A stretch of 64,000 nt of DNA, taken from assembly GCA_963792485.1 (NCBI GenBank), contig CAWBWL010000010.1, positions 62,001-126,000 of the forward strand, written 5' to 3'. The stretch comes from JANOYJ01 sp963792485 (GTDB lineage: Bacteria; Pseudomonadota; Alphaproteobacteria; Rhizobiales; Rhizobiaceae). Shown here piece by piece: positions 47,157 through 55,070 of this stretch (position 1 is the stretch's first letter; every line of letters starts with the position of its first letter). The position numbers were made by a program, and so were the translations under genes. Under the pieces are notes generated by a model. The model saw nothing but the letters and a program-made list of their open reading frames with translations, ran no database searches and had not been told where the DNA came from.

Positions 47157-48062
47157 TCACCGGAACAGGGCGCGCAATAAATTCCACACGAGCGCGAGCC
47201 AGCGACGCAACCTGCTCTGCTTATTGGGCAGGGTGGAGAAGCGGGCGGCGAGGGTTGCGGCGGTTTTTGGGCCCGCAACTCCATCGGCGGCAAGACCGGC
47301 GGCCTTCTGGAAGCGCATGAGGGCGGCTTTTGTCGCGTGGTCGAAGACGCCGCTGGCCTGAACCGGGTGGCCGAGGGCGGTGAGCGTCAATTGCAGGTCG
47401 CGCACCGCCTCGCCGGAGCTGCCGAAGGCGATGACGGAGGGGGGCGGGGCTTCGGGCGCGTCGGGCACCGCGACTGCGATTGCCTTGTGGCGGCGGTAGG
47501 CGGCGGCGAGCTTGGTGTCGTAGGCGTTGCGGCGGTAGCCGGGGCCATTGTAGCGGCGGGCGAATGTTGCCCAATCGCGGCCGTTCAGGGCCGGCATGAG
47601 GCCGTTCCTGTCAATGAAGCGGATGAGCAGTTCGATCTGGCCCGCAGCGCCGGAGCGGGCTGTCGCGGCAAGTGCCTCGGCGGATTTGTAGCCCAGCGAT
47701 TTCCAGTGCGCACCCATGATCTGGCCGATGCCCCAGGATGTGCTTTCGAGCGCCGCCTGGCGGGAGAACGCGCTGGCGCGCGCGAGCATGGCCCAGCGCG
47801 CGGCCTGCGAGGCCGGGTTGGCGACTTTGCCGATCAGCGGCGAGGCAAGGCCCGCCGCGCGCGCCTTGTCGCGCGCATCTTCCGCGAGGCGGCGGTCGAA
47901 ATAGTGGCCCTCAAAGCGGATGAGCGGCTCGTATTTTCCTTTCACGTAGGCAAAGAAATTTCCGGCGCTTTCGACTTCAATGACGGCGAGCAGCGCGGCG
48001 GGTTCGATGCCGGCTTTTTGCGCTTCGGTGACGATGGTTTGTTTCAACTGGGATGTGAGCAT
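47157..48062 (-). CDS. N-acetylmuramidase (DUF3380) with peptidoglycan-binding domain
   Basis: A 301-residue cell-wall hydrolase of the phage-endolysin type. The muramidase domain (about 15-195) has a catalytic Glu in LLAVIEVESAGNFFAY, then LIRFEGHYFDRRL, STSWGIGQIMGAHWKSLGYKSAEAL and WATFARRYNGPGYRRNAYDTKLAAAYRR. The PG_binding_1 domain is about 215-275 (VRDLQLTLTALGHPVQASGVFDHATKAALMRFQ). A hydrophobic, basic C-terminus (LRRWLALVWNLLRALFR) could anchor or disrupt membrane. No signal peptide. It may be a prophage relic or an accessory lysin; no other phage genes surround it. Confidence 0.85.
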   Translation of the reverse strand: MLTSQLKQTIVTEAQKAGIEPAALLAVIEVESAGNFFAYVKGKYEPLIRFEGHYFDRRLAEDARDKARAAGLASPLIGKVANPASQAARWAMLARASAFSRQAALESTSWGIGQIMGAHWKSLGYKSAEALAATARSGAAGQIELLIRFIDRNGLMPALNGRDWATFARRYNGPGYRRNAYDTKLAAAYRRHKAIAVAVPDAPEAPPPSVIAFGSSGEAVRDLQLTLTALGHPVQASGVFDHATKAALMRFQKAAGLAADGVAGPKTAATLAARFSTLPNKQSRLRRWLALVWNLLRALFR

Positions 48063-48240
48063 GAGGGGTTCCTTTCGCCCGTGAGCATGGGGGCGATTGG
48101 GAGGCGGGGGACGAGATTATTTTTGGCGGGGGATGAAAATGCAAAAAATGAGACACGGCTATGGCTCAGCAAGTCTTTGATTGGCCTTCTGAAATTACCA
48201 GCCTTGCCTTTGCCGCGTTCATTTGGTTTATCCCCGCGCG

Positions 48241-49167
48241 ATGGAAATCTTGTTCCCCAATTTGCCGGTTGTGGTAGCCGCGCTTTACCGCTTCGCGCCG
48301 CTGCCGGCCTATCGCGTGATGAAGGCGGAACTCGCCGAATTTTGCTGCGCGCGCGGGATACGCGGGACGCTGATCCTTGCACATGAGGGGATGAACGGGA
48401 CTGTGGCGGGGAGCGCAGAGGCGATAGAGGCGCTCATTCAAAAGCTTCACGCATGGCCGGATTTTGCGGGCGCGGAGATCAAATACAGCCATGCGGCCAA
48501 AATGCCGTTTTACCGGATGAAAGTGAAGGTCAAGCGCGAGATCGTGACGATGGGCGTTGCCGATATCGACCCGCTGAAATCCGCAGGCGCCTATGTCGAG
48601 GCGAAGGACTGGAATGCGCTGATCAGTGATGAAGACACGATCCTGATCGACACGCGCAATGATTACGAGGTGCAGATCGGCACATTTTCCGGCGCGGTTG
48701 ACCCTGACACCAAGACGTTCAGCGAGTTTCCGGCCTGGGTGGAAAGCAACCGCGACAAGCTTGAGGGCAAGAAGGTCGCGATGTTTTGCACTGGCGGCAT
48801 TCGCTGCGAGAAGGCGACGGCGTTTGTGAAGGGGCTGGGGGTCGAGAACGTCTACCATCTCAAGGGCGGGATATTGAAATATCTCGAAGAGGTGCCCGCG
48901 GAAGACAGCCGCTGGGAGGGCGAGTGTTTCGTGTTTGACGAGCGCGTCTCGGTCGGCCACGGGCTTGTGGAAGGGGAGGCGGAGCTGTGCCGCGCCTGCC
49001 GCGCGCCGCTGACGGCTGAGGCGAAGGCGTCGGAAAAATATGAGGAGGGCGTGTCTTGCCCCTCCTGTTTTGAGACGCGCACTGATGAAGACCGGGCGCG
49101 ATACGCCGAGCGGCAGAAGCAGATACGTCTTGCCCATGCGCGTGGCGAGCGGCATATCGGAAAATGA
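48241..49167 (+). CDS. trhO: tRNA uridine(34) hydroxylase, rhodanese type
   Basis: An oxygen-dependent enzyme that forms 5-hydroxyuridine at tRNA position 34 (YceA/TrhO). It has 308 residues from the ATG at 48241. The N-terminal acylphosphatase-like domain (about 1-100) includes RGTLILAHEGMNGTVAGS and YSHAAKMPFYRMKVKVKREIV. The rhodanese domain (about 115-215) has DTRNDYEVQIGTFSGAVDPDT and the active Cys in MFCTGGIRCEKATAFVKGLG. A C-terminal Cys pair region (CRACRAPLTAEA and CPSCFE) could bind zinc. Normal family length and order. Confidence 0.93.
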   Translation: MEILFPNLPVVVAALYRFAPLPAYRVMKAELAEFCCARGIRGTLILAHEGMNGTVAGSAEAIEALIQKLHAWPDFAGAEIKYSHAAKMPFYRMKVKVKREIVTMGVADIDPLKSAGAYVEAKDWNALISDEDTILIDTRNDYEVQIGTFSGAVDPDTKTFSEFPAWVESNRDKLEGKKVAMFCTGGIRCEKATAFVKGLGVENVYHLKGGILKYLEEVPAEDSRWEGECFVFDERVSVGHGLVEGEAELCRACRAPLTAEAKASEKYEEGVSCPSCFETRTDEDRARYAERQKQIRLAHARGERHIGK

Positions 49168-49192
49168 TCTGTGGACAATATTTGACCTTCGG

Positions 49193-49260
49193 CGCTGCCC
49201 CTCATCCGACCCTTCGGGCCACCTTCTCCCCGCAAGGGACGGGGAGAAGGGTAGAGCGGG
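49193..49260. repeat. Rhizobial-type intergenic palindromic repeat
   Basis: The CCTCATCCGACCCTTCGGGC segment is followed by a hairpin CCTTCTCCCC / GGGGAGAAGG around GCAAGGGAC. This motif recurs in many Hyphomicrobiales genomes. It lies just after trhO and may help end its transcript. Confidence 0.65.
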
Positions 49261-49366
49261 CGGCCGTTGCGAATAAGTATCGGAACTTTGGCGATTGCAA
49301 TAATGCCGCCGCAAACCCATTTCATGGTCTCGCGCCGGTCCCGGCGGATTCTCAATGGAGGCCCTG

Positions 49367-50062
49367 ATGTTTGATCCGAAGAAAATGCTCGACGACCTGC
49401 TTGGCACCAATGTGCCGGGCGCGGGCGGGACGGTGCGCGACAAATTGGGTCAGGCCGGGCAGATGGCCAAGGACAATCCGCTGGCGGCGGGCGCACTGGC
49501 TGCGGTGCTGCTCGGAACCGGCACCGGGCGCGCGGTGACCGGTTCGGCGCTCAGACTTGGCGGACTCGCGGCGATTGCGACGCTCGGCTACAAGGCCTAC
49601 CAGAATTACAAGAATGGCGGCGCGCCTGCCGATACCGCCGCATCGGGCGGGCAGGAGATGCTGCCGCCGCCGTCCGACACGCCGTTCAGCCCGGAAGCAC
49701 CGGCGAACAAGGAGTTTGCGCTGGTCCTCGTGCGCGCCATGATCGCGGCAGCGCGGGCGGACGGGCATATTGACGACGCGGAAAAGGCCAAGATCGGCGA
49801 CAAGCTGGCCATGTCCGGCATGGACCCTGAGGCGATGGACTTCCTCAACAAGGAACTGGAAGCGCCGGTTGATCTCGACGGGCTGGTCGCAGCGGCGAAG
49901 ACCGAGGCGCAGCGGGTGGAGCTTTACACCGCTTCGCGGTTGACCATTGAGCCGGAAAGCCGGGCCGAGCGCGGGTATCTGGATCTGCTCGCCGGACGGC
50001 TGCAATTGCCGGACGCGCTGGTCGATCATATCGAGGCGACGGTGTCGGGGGTGAAGGCTTAG
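49367..50062 (+). CDS. DUF533 (TerB-like) membrane-associated protein
   Basis: A 231-residue protein. ATG 49367 has GGAGG five bases upstream. The N-terminal part MFDPKKMLDDLLG is followed by a Gly/Ala-rich hydrophobic segment (AAGALAAVLLGTGTGRAVTG...LGGLAAIATLGYKAYQNY, about 45-85), a Pro-rich linker, then a TerB-like helical domain (ALVLVRAMIAAARADGHIDDAEKAKIGDKLAMSG, about 125-225) with acidic residues typical of metal binding. This matches the YebE/DUF533 family of inner-membrane proteins, whose role is unknown. Confidence 0.85.
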   Translation: MFDPKKMLDDLLGTNVPGAGGTVRDKLGQAGQMAKDNPLAAGALAAVLLGTGTGRAVTGSALRLGGLAAIATLGYKAYQNYKNGGAPADTAASGGQEMLPPPSDTPFSPEAPANKEFALVLVRAMIAAARADGHIDDAEKAKIGDKLAMSGMDPEAMDFLNKELEAPVDLDGLVAAAKTEAQRVELYTASRLTIEPESRAERGYLDLLAGRLQLPDALVDHIEATVSGVKA

Positions 50063-50071
50063 TCCGCGCGG

Positions 50072-50548
50072 CTATTCTGTTTCTTTCCACTTCTCGGCCA
50101 GCAGCGTCCCGATAATCACGCCAAGCGCCAGATCGCTCTCCTGACCGAAGCCGTGGTGGCGCATGCTGCCATCGCGGTCGAACAGGATCGTGGTCGGGGT
50201 GCCGCGCATTTGATAGCGGCCCATTGTGACCGGGATCGGCGTGCCCGCGCCCGCCTCGTCGACGCCGATAGGAAAAGTGATGCGGTATTCGTGGATGTAG
50301 GCTTCGAGCGAGACCGGAGTCATGGCGGCGTGGTGCTCGAACACGGTATGAAGACCGATCACCGTCAAATCATCGCCGCCGAACATGCGGTGGATGCGCT
50401 CGGCCTGCGGCGTCCCGTGTGAGACACAGCCGGGGCAGAGCATCTGAAAGGCGTGCAGCACGACAACGCGCCCGCGCAGTGCGGCGAGTGTCGGATTTTC
50501 GGTCGTGTTGAACCAGCGGGTCACGGCGAGTTCGGGCGGCGGAATCAT
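50072..50548 (-). CDS. Thioredoxin-fold redoxin (TlpA/AhpC-like)
   Basis: A 158-residue thioredoxin-like protein from the ATG at 50548, which follows GGAAAC; the frame extends upstream but with a poor start. The active area HAFQMLCPGCVSHGTPQAERI has a CPGC motif. The GTPIPVTMGRYQMRGTPTTILFDRDGSMRHHGFGQ end has the cis-Pro of thioredoxin folds. No signal peptide from this start, so probably cytoplasmic. It could be a peroxiredoxin-like or disulfide reductase; it ends 10 bp from the convergent DUF533 gene. Confidence 0.82.
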   Translation of the reverse strand: MIPPPELAVTRWFNTTENPTLAALRGRVVVLHAFQMLCPGCVSHGTPQAERIHRMFGGDDLTVIGLHTVFEHHAAMTPVSLEAYIHEYRITFPIGVDEAGAGTPIPVTMGRYQMRGTPTTILFDRDGSMRHHGFGQESDLALGVIIGTLLAEKWKETE

Positions 50549-50760
50549 GTTTCCAATGCCTGTTCCGATCCCATTTTCCGCCGACTGCGGATTTGAGTCA
50601 AATGGCAACCGCAGGCGGACGGCGGCTTGAGTTCCGCCGCCGCTGCCGCTAATCATCCATCCACAGACCCCGTGCGCGCCGTAAGCCCGGCGGGAAATTG
50701 CAGAGCAGGGCCTCCAGCGAATCTGTCATATCCAATTCTTTGACGCATTTGCGGGGCTGC

Positions 50761-51510
50761 ATGTTTGACTTTTCCAGTTTGGATTTCTTGCTGGCGCTTT
50801 GCATGGCGCTCGGGGCGGCGTTGTTCACCTCGGTCGGCCATGGCGGGGCTTCGGTCTATATCGCGCTGATGGCGCTGTTCTCGGTGGCGACGCCGGTGAT
50901 CCGGCCGACGGCGCTGGTGCTGAATGTTTTGGTGACGAGCTTTTCGTCGTACCGTTATTTTCACGCAGGGCTGTTCCGCTGGCGCACGCTTTGGCCGGTG
51001 CTGATTGGCGCGATTCCGATGGCATTTCTGGGCGGAAGCATTCAGCTGCCGGGGCATTTCTACAAGCCGCTGGTCGGCGTGGTGCTGCTCATCGCAGCGG
51101 CGCGGCTGTTGATGCCGCAGGAATTGAAAAGCACGCTGAGCCCGAGAGATATTCCGGTTGGGTGGGGCGTTGTCTGCGGGATTGCGATAGGGTTTCTGGC
51201 GGGGCTGACGGGAACGGGCGGCGGGATATTTTTGTCGCCCATCCTGTTGTTCATGGGCTGGTCCGAGACGCGCACGGCATCCGGCGTCACATCGGTGTTT
51301 ATTCTGTGCAATTCGCTGGCCGGATTGCTTGGCAATTACACCAGCGTGCAGTCGCTGCCGCCGCAGGTGCTGTTGTTTGCTGTGGCGGTGATGGCGGGAG
51401 CTTTGTTTGGCACGCGGCTGGGGATATCGACATTTGCCAAGCGCGGGATATTGCGGGCGCTGGGGGTGGTGTTGATTATCGCGGGTGTGAAATTGATCGG
51501 CGTTTATTAG
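50761..51510 (+). CDS. TauE/SafE-family anion exporter
   Basis: A 249-residue inner-membrane protein with about eight hydrophobic segments. The family repeats are visible: ALFTSVGHGGASVYIALMAL in the first half and FLAGLTGTGGGIFLSPILLFMGW in the second, the duplicated G-x-G-G motif of TauE/SafE. Family members export sulfite or organosulfonates. No sulfur genes adjoin, so the substrate is unknown. ATG 50761 is the start that begins the first helix. Confidence 0.88.
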   Translation: MFDFSSLDFLLALCMALGAALFTSVGHGGASVYIALMALFSVATPVIRPTALVLNVLVTSFSSYRYFHAGLFRWRTLWPVLIGAIPMAFLGGSIQLPGHFYKPLVGVVLLIAAARLLMPQELKSTLSPRDIPVGWGVVCGIAIGFLAGLTGTGGGIFLSPILLFMGWSETRTASGVTSVFILCNSLAGLLGNYTSVQSLPPQVLLFAVAVMAGALFGTRLGISTFAKRGILRALGVVLIIAGVKLIGVY

Positions 51511-51513
51511 GGT

Positions 51514-51530
51514 TTAACAGCTCGTTAACC
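51514..51530 (+). promoter_or_regulatory. CtrA-type binding site (TTAA-N7-TTAACC)
   Basis: Exact match to the alphaproteobacterial CtrA consensus, 4 bp after the TauE stop. It would overlap the -35 of a promoter reading right, into the short transcript ended at 51587-51615. Confidence 0.6.
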
Positions 51531-51549
51531 AATTGGGCGCATGATTCAC

Positions 51550-51615
51550 ATCAACCCGGTGCTCCTCCCATGCTGGGCAATCCTCCAAAGGCGGTTCGAA
51601 AGAGCCGCCTTTTTT
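51550..51615 (+). ncRNA. Candidate CtrA-controlled small RNA with anti-Shine-Dalgarno loop
   Basis: Between the CtrA site and the GNAT gene is a short unit: a 7-bp hairpin CCCGGTG / TGCTGGG (51555-51577, with G-U pairs) that presents CTCCTCCC in its loop, a second TCCTCC at about 51581, and a strong terminator AAAGGCGG / CCGCCTTT with six T (51587-51615). There is no coding frame. Anti-Shine-Dalgarno loops are the hallmark of several alphaproteobacterial sRNA families. The start is estimated from the CtrA box; it could instead be only a terminator for the TauE gene. Confidence 0.5.
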
Positions 51616-51663
51616 CTCGGCTTGCGCTTGCCCGCAGTCTCCCACTGCCGGTAAGAGGCTCGC

Positions 51664-52338
51664 ATGGAAGATTTGTCGAACTGGACAGGCTGCGCGCGGC
51701 CGGAGCGGATTGTGCTCGAGGGGCGCTATGTGCGGCTGGAACCGCTTGACGCCATGGCGCATGGCGACGGGCTGCATGAGGCGGCGACGGCGGGGGATTC
51801 CGATGCGCGATTCCGCTGGCTACCGGAGACGACGCCGGAAAGCCGGGAGGCGTTTCAGCCTTGGCTGGACAAGGCGCAGGCAAGCGCAGATCCGATGTAT
51901 TTCACGGTCGTCGACAAGGCATCCGGCAAGGTTGCGGGGCGGCAGACGATGATGCGGATCGACGCGCCGAACGGGGTGGCAGAAGTCGGGCATATTCATT
52001 GGGGGCCACTGATCCAGCAGAAGCCTGCAACGACCGAGGCGCTGTATCTGTTTGCGCGCTATCTGTTTGATGATCTCGGCTACCGGCGGTTTGAGTGGAA
52101 GTGCAATAATCGCAATGAACCGTCGAAGCGCGCGGCATTGCGCTATGGATTTGTTTTCGAGGGCGTTTTTAGAAAGTTGATGGTGGTGAAAGGCGAAAAC
52201 CGCGACACGGCCTGGTATGCGATGACGGATGATGATTGGGCGTTGGCCAAGCCCGCGTTTGAGGCTTGGCTTGATTCGGGCAATTTCGATGCTAAGGGCA
52301 GGCAGAAGAAGCGGCTTGAGGAATTCAGGACGCCATGA
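51664..52338 (+). CDS. GNAT N-acetyltransferase (RimJ/RimL-like)
   Basis: 224 residues. Begins RIVLEGRYVRLEPLDAMAHG, the Acetyltransf_3 start. The body has YFTVVDKASGKVAGRQTMMRID, VAEVGHIHWGPLIQQKPATTEALYLFARYLFDDLGYRRFEWKCNNRNEPSKRAALRYGFVFEGVFRKLMVVKG and DTAWYAMTDDDW. This matches a large group of GNAT proteins that acetylate small amines or protein N-termini. It overlaps the next small gene by 4 bp. Confidence 0.85.
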   Translation: MEDLSNWTGCARPERIVLEGRYVRLEPLDAMAHGDGLHEAATAGDSDARFRWLPETTPESREAFQPWLDKAQASADPMYFTVVDKASGKVAGRQTMMRIDAPNGVAEVGHIHWGPLIQQKPATTEALYLFARYLFDDLGYRRFEWKCNNRNEPSKRAALRYGFVFEGVFRKLMVVKGENRDTAWYAMTDDDWALAKPAFEAWLDSGNFDAKGRQKKRLEEFRTP

Positions 52339-52523
52339 GCCCGCAGGACAAAAAGAGCGCGATCGCCGCTGGGATCATTCTTGTCGGATTCACGGCGGCG
52401 TTTTTCTTTCTGCCGAAGCTGGTCATGGCGCTCGGCGGGATTTCGCCGTTTCTGGGATTTGGCGCGGGGGTGCTTTTGATCGCGGCGTTTTTTGGGGTGT
52501 TCTGGCTGCGGCGGAAGAAGTAA
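52335..52523 (+). CDS. Small two-helix membrane protein
   Basis: 62 residues with two hydrophobic segments (AAGIILVGFTAAFFFLP and FGAGVLLIAAFFGVFWL) between charged ends (SPQDKKSA and RRKK). It overlaps the GNAT gene by 4 bp (ATGA), so it is translationally coupled. Its TAA stop is formed at the edge of a palindromic repeat element (52522-52611). Function unknown. Confidence 0.65.
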   Translation: MSPQDKKSAIAAGIILVGFTAAFFFLPKLVMALGGISPFLGFGAGVLLIAAFFGVFWLRRKK

Positions 52524-52611
52524 TTTCGGGGACAGTTTACTTAATTCAGTAGGAGTCCACTATCCGAGGGAAGTGACCATGAACTGAATTAAGTAAACTG
52601 TCCCCGAAATT
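52522..52611. repeat. Palindromic mobile-like element, copy 1
   Basis: A 90-bp element with perfect 27-bp inverted arms starting AATTTCGGGGACAGTTTACT and a unique 36-bp centre. The same arms bound a second copy at 55781-55872 with a different centre. It directly abuts two genes' 3' ends. Looks like a MITE or REP-type element moved in trans. Confidence 0.88.
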
Positions 52612-52617
52612 ACTTCA

Positions 52618-52674
52618 GGCGCTGAGTGACGCCCCAAGCAGCGTCAGGCCCAAGAGGAACACCAGCGCCGCTCA
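52618..52674 (-). pseudogene. Relic of the 3' end of a NicO transporter gene
   Basis: On the minus strand this encodes AALVFLLGLTLLGASLSA and a stop, identical in protein to the end of the NicO gene at 53440, but with about eight synonymous differences in 57 bp. It is therefore the tail of a diverged homologous gene, not a recent duplicate. It abuts the 3' end of the PfpI gene and probably marks the edge of a transferred segment. Confidence 0.75.
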
Positions 52675-53283
52675 TACCAGCCCTGCCAGTTTTGCAAAAG
52701 GATCCCAGTTCGGGTCTTTGTGCCAGTCATATTCTGTGCCAACGGCGATGGCGTGCGCCGCATCCTCTCCGAACATCTTGGACATCACGGCCAAGCTCAT
52801 ATCCATACCGGCAGACACACCTGAAGACGTGAAGAATTTTCCATCTTCAACCCACCGGGCCTGTGGTACCCATTCAACATTTGGTCCGTGATGGATTGTA
52901 GAGGTATAGTCCTTTTTATTAGTCGTCGCACGGCGGCCATCAAGCAAACCGGTCGTAGCGAGCAATACCGTTCCCGTGCAGACCGCCATCACGTATTCGG
53001 CTCTGGCCGACGCTGCGATTATCCATTCATTGATGGCTGCGTTCCGAGGTTCTAACGGCGCTGCATCGCCGCCGGGAATTAGAATGAGGTCGTAGTTCGT
53101 CCCATCGGCGAGCGTTTTATCAACAAGTGTTTTGAAGCCATGATAACTGGGCACGGGCTCAAGGGTCTCTGCCACAATTTTTATGTCGACTTCGCCGACA
53201 TCATGGTCGCCCAGAATTTCGAGTGGTCCAAAAAGGTCTAGCGTCTGAAACCCCGGAAAGACAAGGGCCGCAAGTTTCTTCAT
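52672..53283 (-). CDS. DJ-1/PfpI-family protein
   Basis: 203 residues from the ATG at 53283 (AAGGAA site). The class I glutamine-amidotransferase-like fold is clear: KKLAALVFPGFQTLDLFGPLEILG, LILIPGGDAAPLEPRN, the nucleophile elbow VMAVCTGTVLLATTGLLDGRRATTNK with the reactive Cys, and SSGVSAGMDMSLAVMSKMFG. Close relatives include isonitrile hydratases and glyoxalase-III-like proteins; the activity here is unknown. Gene order and flanking relic suggest it was inserted between the small membrane protein gene and the NicO gene. Confidence 0.85.
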   Translation of the reverse strand: MKKLAALVFPGFQTLDLFGPLEILGDHDVGEVDIKIVAETLEPVPSYHGFKTLVDKTLADGTNYDLILIPGGDAAPLEPRNAAINEWIIAASARAEYVMAVCTGTVLLATTGLLDGRRATTNKKDYTSTIHHGPNVEWVPQARWVEDGKFFTSSGVSAGMDMSLAVMSKMFGEDAAHAIAVGTEYDWHKDPNWDPFAKLAGLV

Positions 53284-53439
53284 TTGATGTTCCTTCACGC
53301 TTCCATGCTTGGAGCAAGATCAGCAAACAGGTTCCAAGAGTGAGCTACTTGCGACCAAGAGAGTTGTAAGGTCAACGTGGTCTTGAGTGTATTACTCCGA
53401 TGATGTTTGAAGCCGCATTCGCTTGAATGCCCGAAGTTA

Positions 53440-54423
53440 TCAGGCGCTCAGCGAGGCCCCCAGCAGCGTCAGCCCCAGCAGGAACACCAGCGCCGCTCCG
53501 CTGATTTCGACTATGCGGTGGATGCGCTGGGCGGCGGCGTCGGAGCGGGCGAATTTCATGGCGGTGTTTTTGGCGGTGACGGCGAGGGTGGCGAGCGCCG
53601 AGACGGTGATGGCGGTGCCGAGCGCCATGGCGAGGACAGATAGGACCCCGCCGAGATAGAGGCCGTTGAGCAGCGCGAAGGTCAGAACGATCAGCGCGCC
53701 GGAGCAGGGACGCATGCCGACGGCGACGATGGCGGACCATGCGGTGCGCCAGTCGAACTTGTCTTGCAAAAGCGAAGGATCGGGCGCGTGCGAATGGCCG
53801 CAGGTTTCGCAGACTTCGTCATGGGCGTGATCGTGGTGGGCGTGGTCATGATGGTGCGCATGGCCGGCATGGGCGAGCGCTGGCTGCGGAGAGGCGGCGA
53901 AGAGGGGGCGGAAGGCCTTTTGCCACAACAGCCAGGCGCCGAAGGCGGTGATGAGCGCAAAGCTGGCGACCTCCATGAACCAGGCGGCGTCGTTCATGGA
54001 GACGGATGTGCCGCGCAGGACGAGGAATGCGCCGCCGACCACCATCAGCGCCGTGGCGGCCTGCAGGAAGGATGAGATGAAGGAGAGCACAATGCCGCGC
54101 CGCAGCGCGACCTCGTTGGCGATCATGTAGCTGGAAATCACCGCCTTGCCATGGCCGGGGCCGGCGGCGTGGAAGACGCCATAGGCGAAGGAGAGGCCGA
54201 TCAGGAGCCAAGCCGCGCCGCCATCATCGCGCATGGATTTGAGCGCGCCGGTCATGGCGCGGTAGAATTCGCGCTGCTGCGTGTTGATCCAGTGAAACAG
54301 GCCTGCAAACGGGCCGGACGGCGCGACCGCGACCTCGTTATTGCCGATGCCGAGCGAGCTTGCTGCTTGAGCCGCGATGGGCGCCGTGATCAGCAGAATA
54401 AGGAAAAGCAATCGCTTGTTCAT
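53440..54423 (-). CDS. NicO/RcnA-type nickel/cobalt membrane transporter
   Basis: 327 residues with an N-terminal signal-like helix (MNKRLLFLILLITAPIAAQA) and about six more membrane segments. NicO signatures: FAYGVFHAAGPGHGKAVISSYMI with the metal-binding HAAGPGHGK, and IVAVGMRPCSGALIVLTFAL. Between them is a His-rich cytoplasmic loop (HAGHAHHHDHAHHDHAHDEVCETCGHSH) likely to bind Ni, Co or Zn. The ATG overlaps the upstream DUF1007 stop as ATGA (54420-54423). DUF1007 plus NicO is a common pair in metal uptake or efflux; direction cannot be read from sequence. Confidence 0.88.
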   Translation of the reverse strand: MNKRLLFLILLITAPIAAQAASSLGIGNNEVAVAPSGPFAGLFHWINTQQREFYRAMTGALKSMRDDGGAAWLLIGLSFAYGVFHAAGPGHGKAVISSYMIANEVALRRGIVLSFISSFLQAATALMVVGGAFLVLRGTSVSMNDAAWFMEVASFALITAFGAWLLWQKAFRPLFAASPQPALAHAGHAHHHDHAHHDHAHDEVCETCGHSHAPDPSLLQDKFDWRTAWSAIVAVGMRPCSGALIVLTFALLNGLYLGGVLSVLAMALGTAITVSALATLAVTAKNTAMKFARSDAAAQRIHRIVEISGAALVFLLGLTLLGASLSA

Positions 54424-55070
54424 TTTGGACAAGTTACTTCAAGGCGGGTAGCCACAAAAGCCCCCATATTGATTTCGCCTGCACTGGCAAAGGCCGGGTC
54501 TGCCAGAACTGCCTTGTACTTCTCAAGCCCCGCTTCCGGGACCGGCCGCACGACCTTTGCCACACAACCATCAGGCAGGGTTGCAGCACTCAGATCGCCA
54601 TCGCTCTTGAAATCAATTGCGGTGTAGGAAGTCGGATCATAGGCGCTGAACGCAAGATCGCCGCGCAGGGCAAGTGGCGCTTCGGGAGCCGACTCGAAAG
54701 AGACCATCAGCGTCTGTTCATTCATGCTAGCACTCAGATTTGGAGGGCGGCTCATCCTGACCTCCTTGCCGTTGTTCTGGATCACCTGGAAGTAGTTGAA
54801 TTCGCCAATCGACTTCATGATCGTGGCCTCAACTCCATCCAGTTCTTCGCCGTCAAGTTTCAAGTCCAAATTCTTGTCAAATTCGATCAACACCGAGCTG
54901 GAGAAAACGTCGTCGAACACCCACAGATGCCGAAACTTCTCAACAGTGCCGGCCGCGTCAACATCAAGCTTCATGGTGGCGGCCACAAAGACATGCGGAT
55001 GCACATGGGCAGCGGTTGGCGACAGCAATGCGAGCGCGGCGGAAGCGAGGAAAATCAGGCGCTTGCTCAT
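54420..55070 (-). CDS. DUF1007 periplasmic protein (second of tandem pair)
   Basis: 216 residues with a signal peptide (MSKRLIFLASAALALLSPTAA). The mature start HVHPHVFVAATMKLDVDAAG is the DUF1007 hallmark; its HPH may bind metal. LWVFDDVFSSSVLIEFDKNLDLKLDGEEL looks like an EF-hand-like acidic loop. It ends CPK. It overlaps both neighbours by 4 bp, in the order DUF1007, DUF1007, NicO. A periplasmic metal-delivery or folding role for NicO is likely by context only. Confidence 0.85.
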   Translation of the reverse strand: MSKRLIFLASAALALLSPTAAHVHPHVFVAATMKLDVDAAGTVEKFRHLWVFDDVFSSSVLIEFDKNLDLKLDGEELDGVEATIMKSIGEFNYFQVIQNNGKEVRMSRPPNLSASMNEQTLMVSFESAPEAPLALRGDLAFSAYDPTSYTAIDFKSDGDLSAATLPDGCVAKVVRPVPEAGLEKYKAVLADPAFASAGEINMGAFVATRLEVTCPK

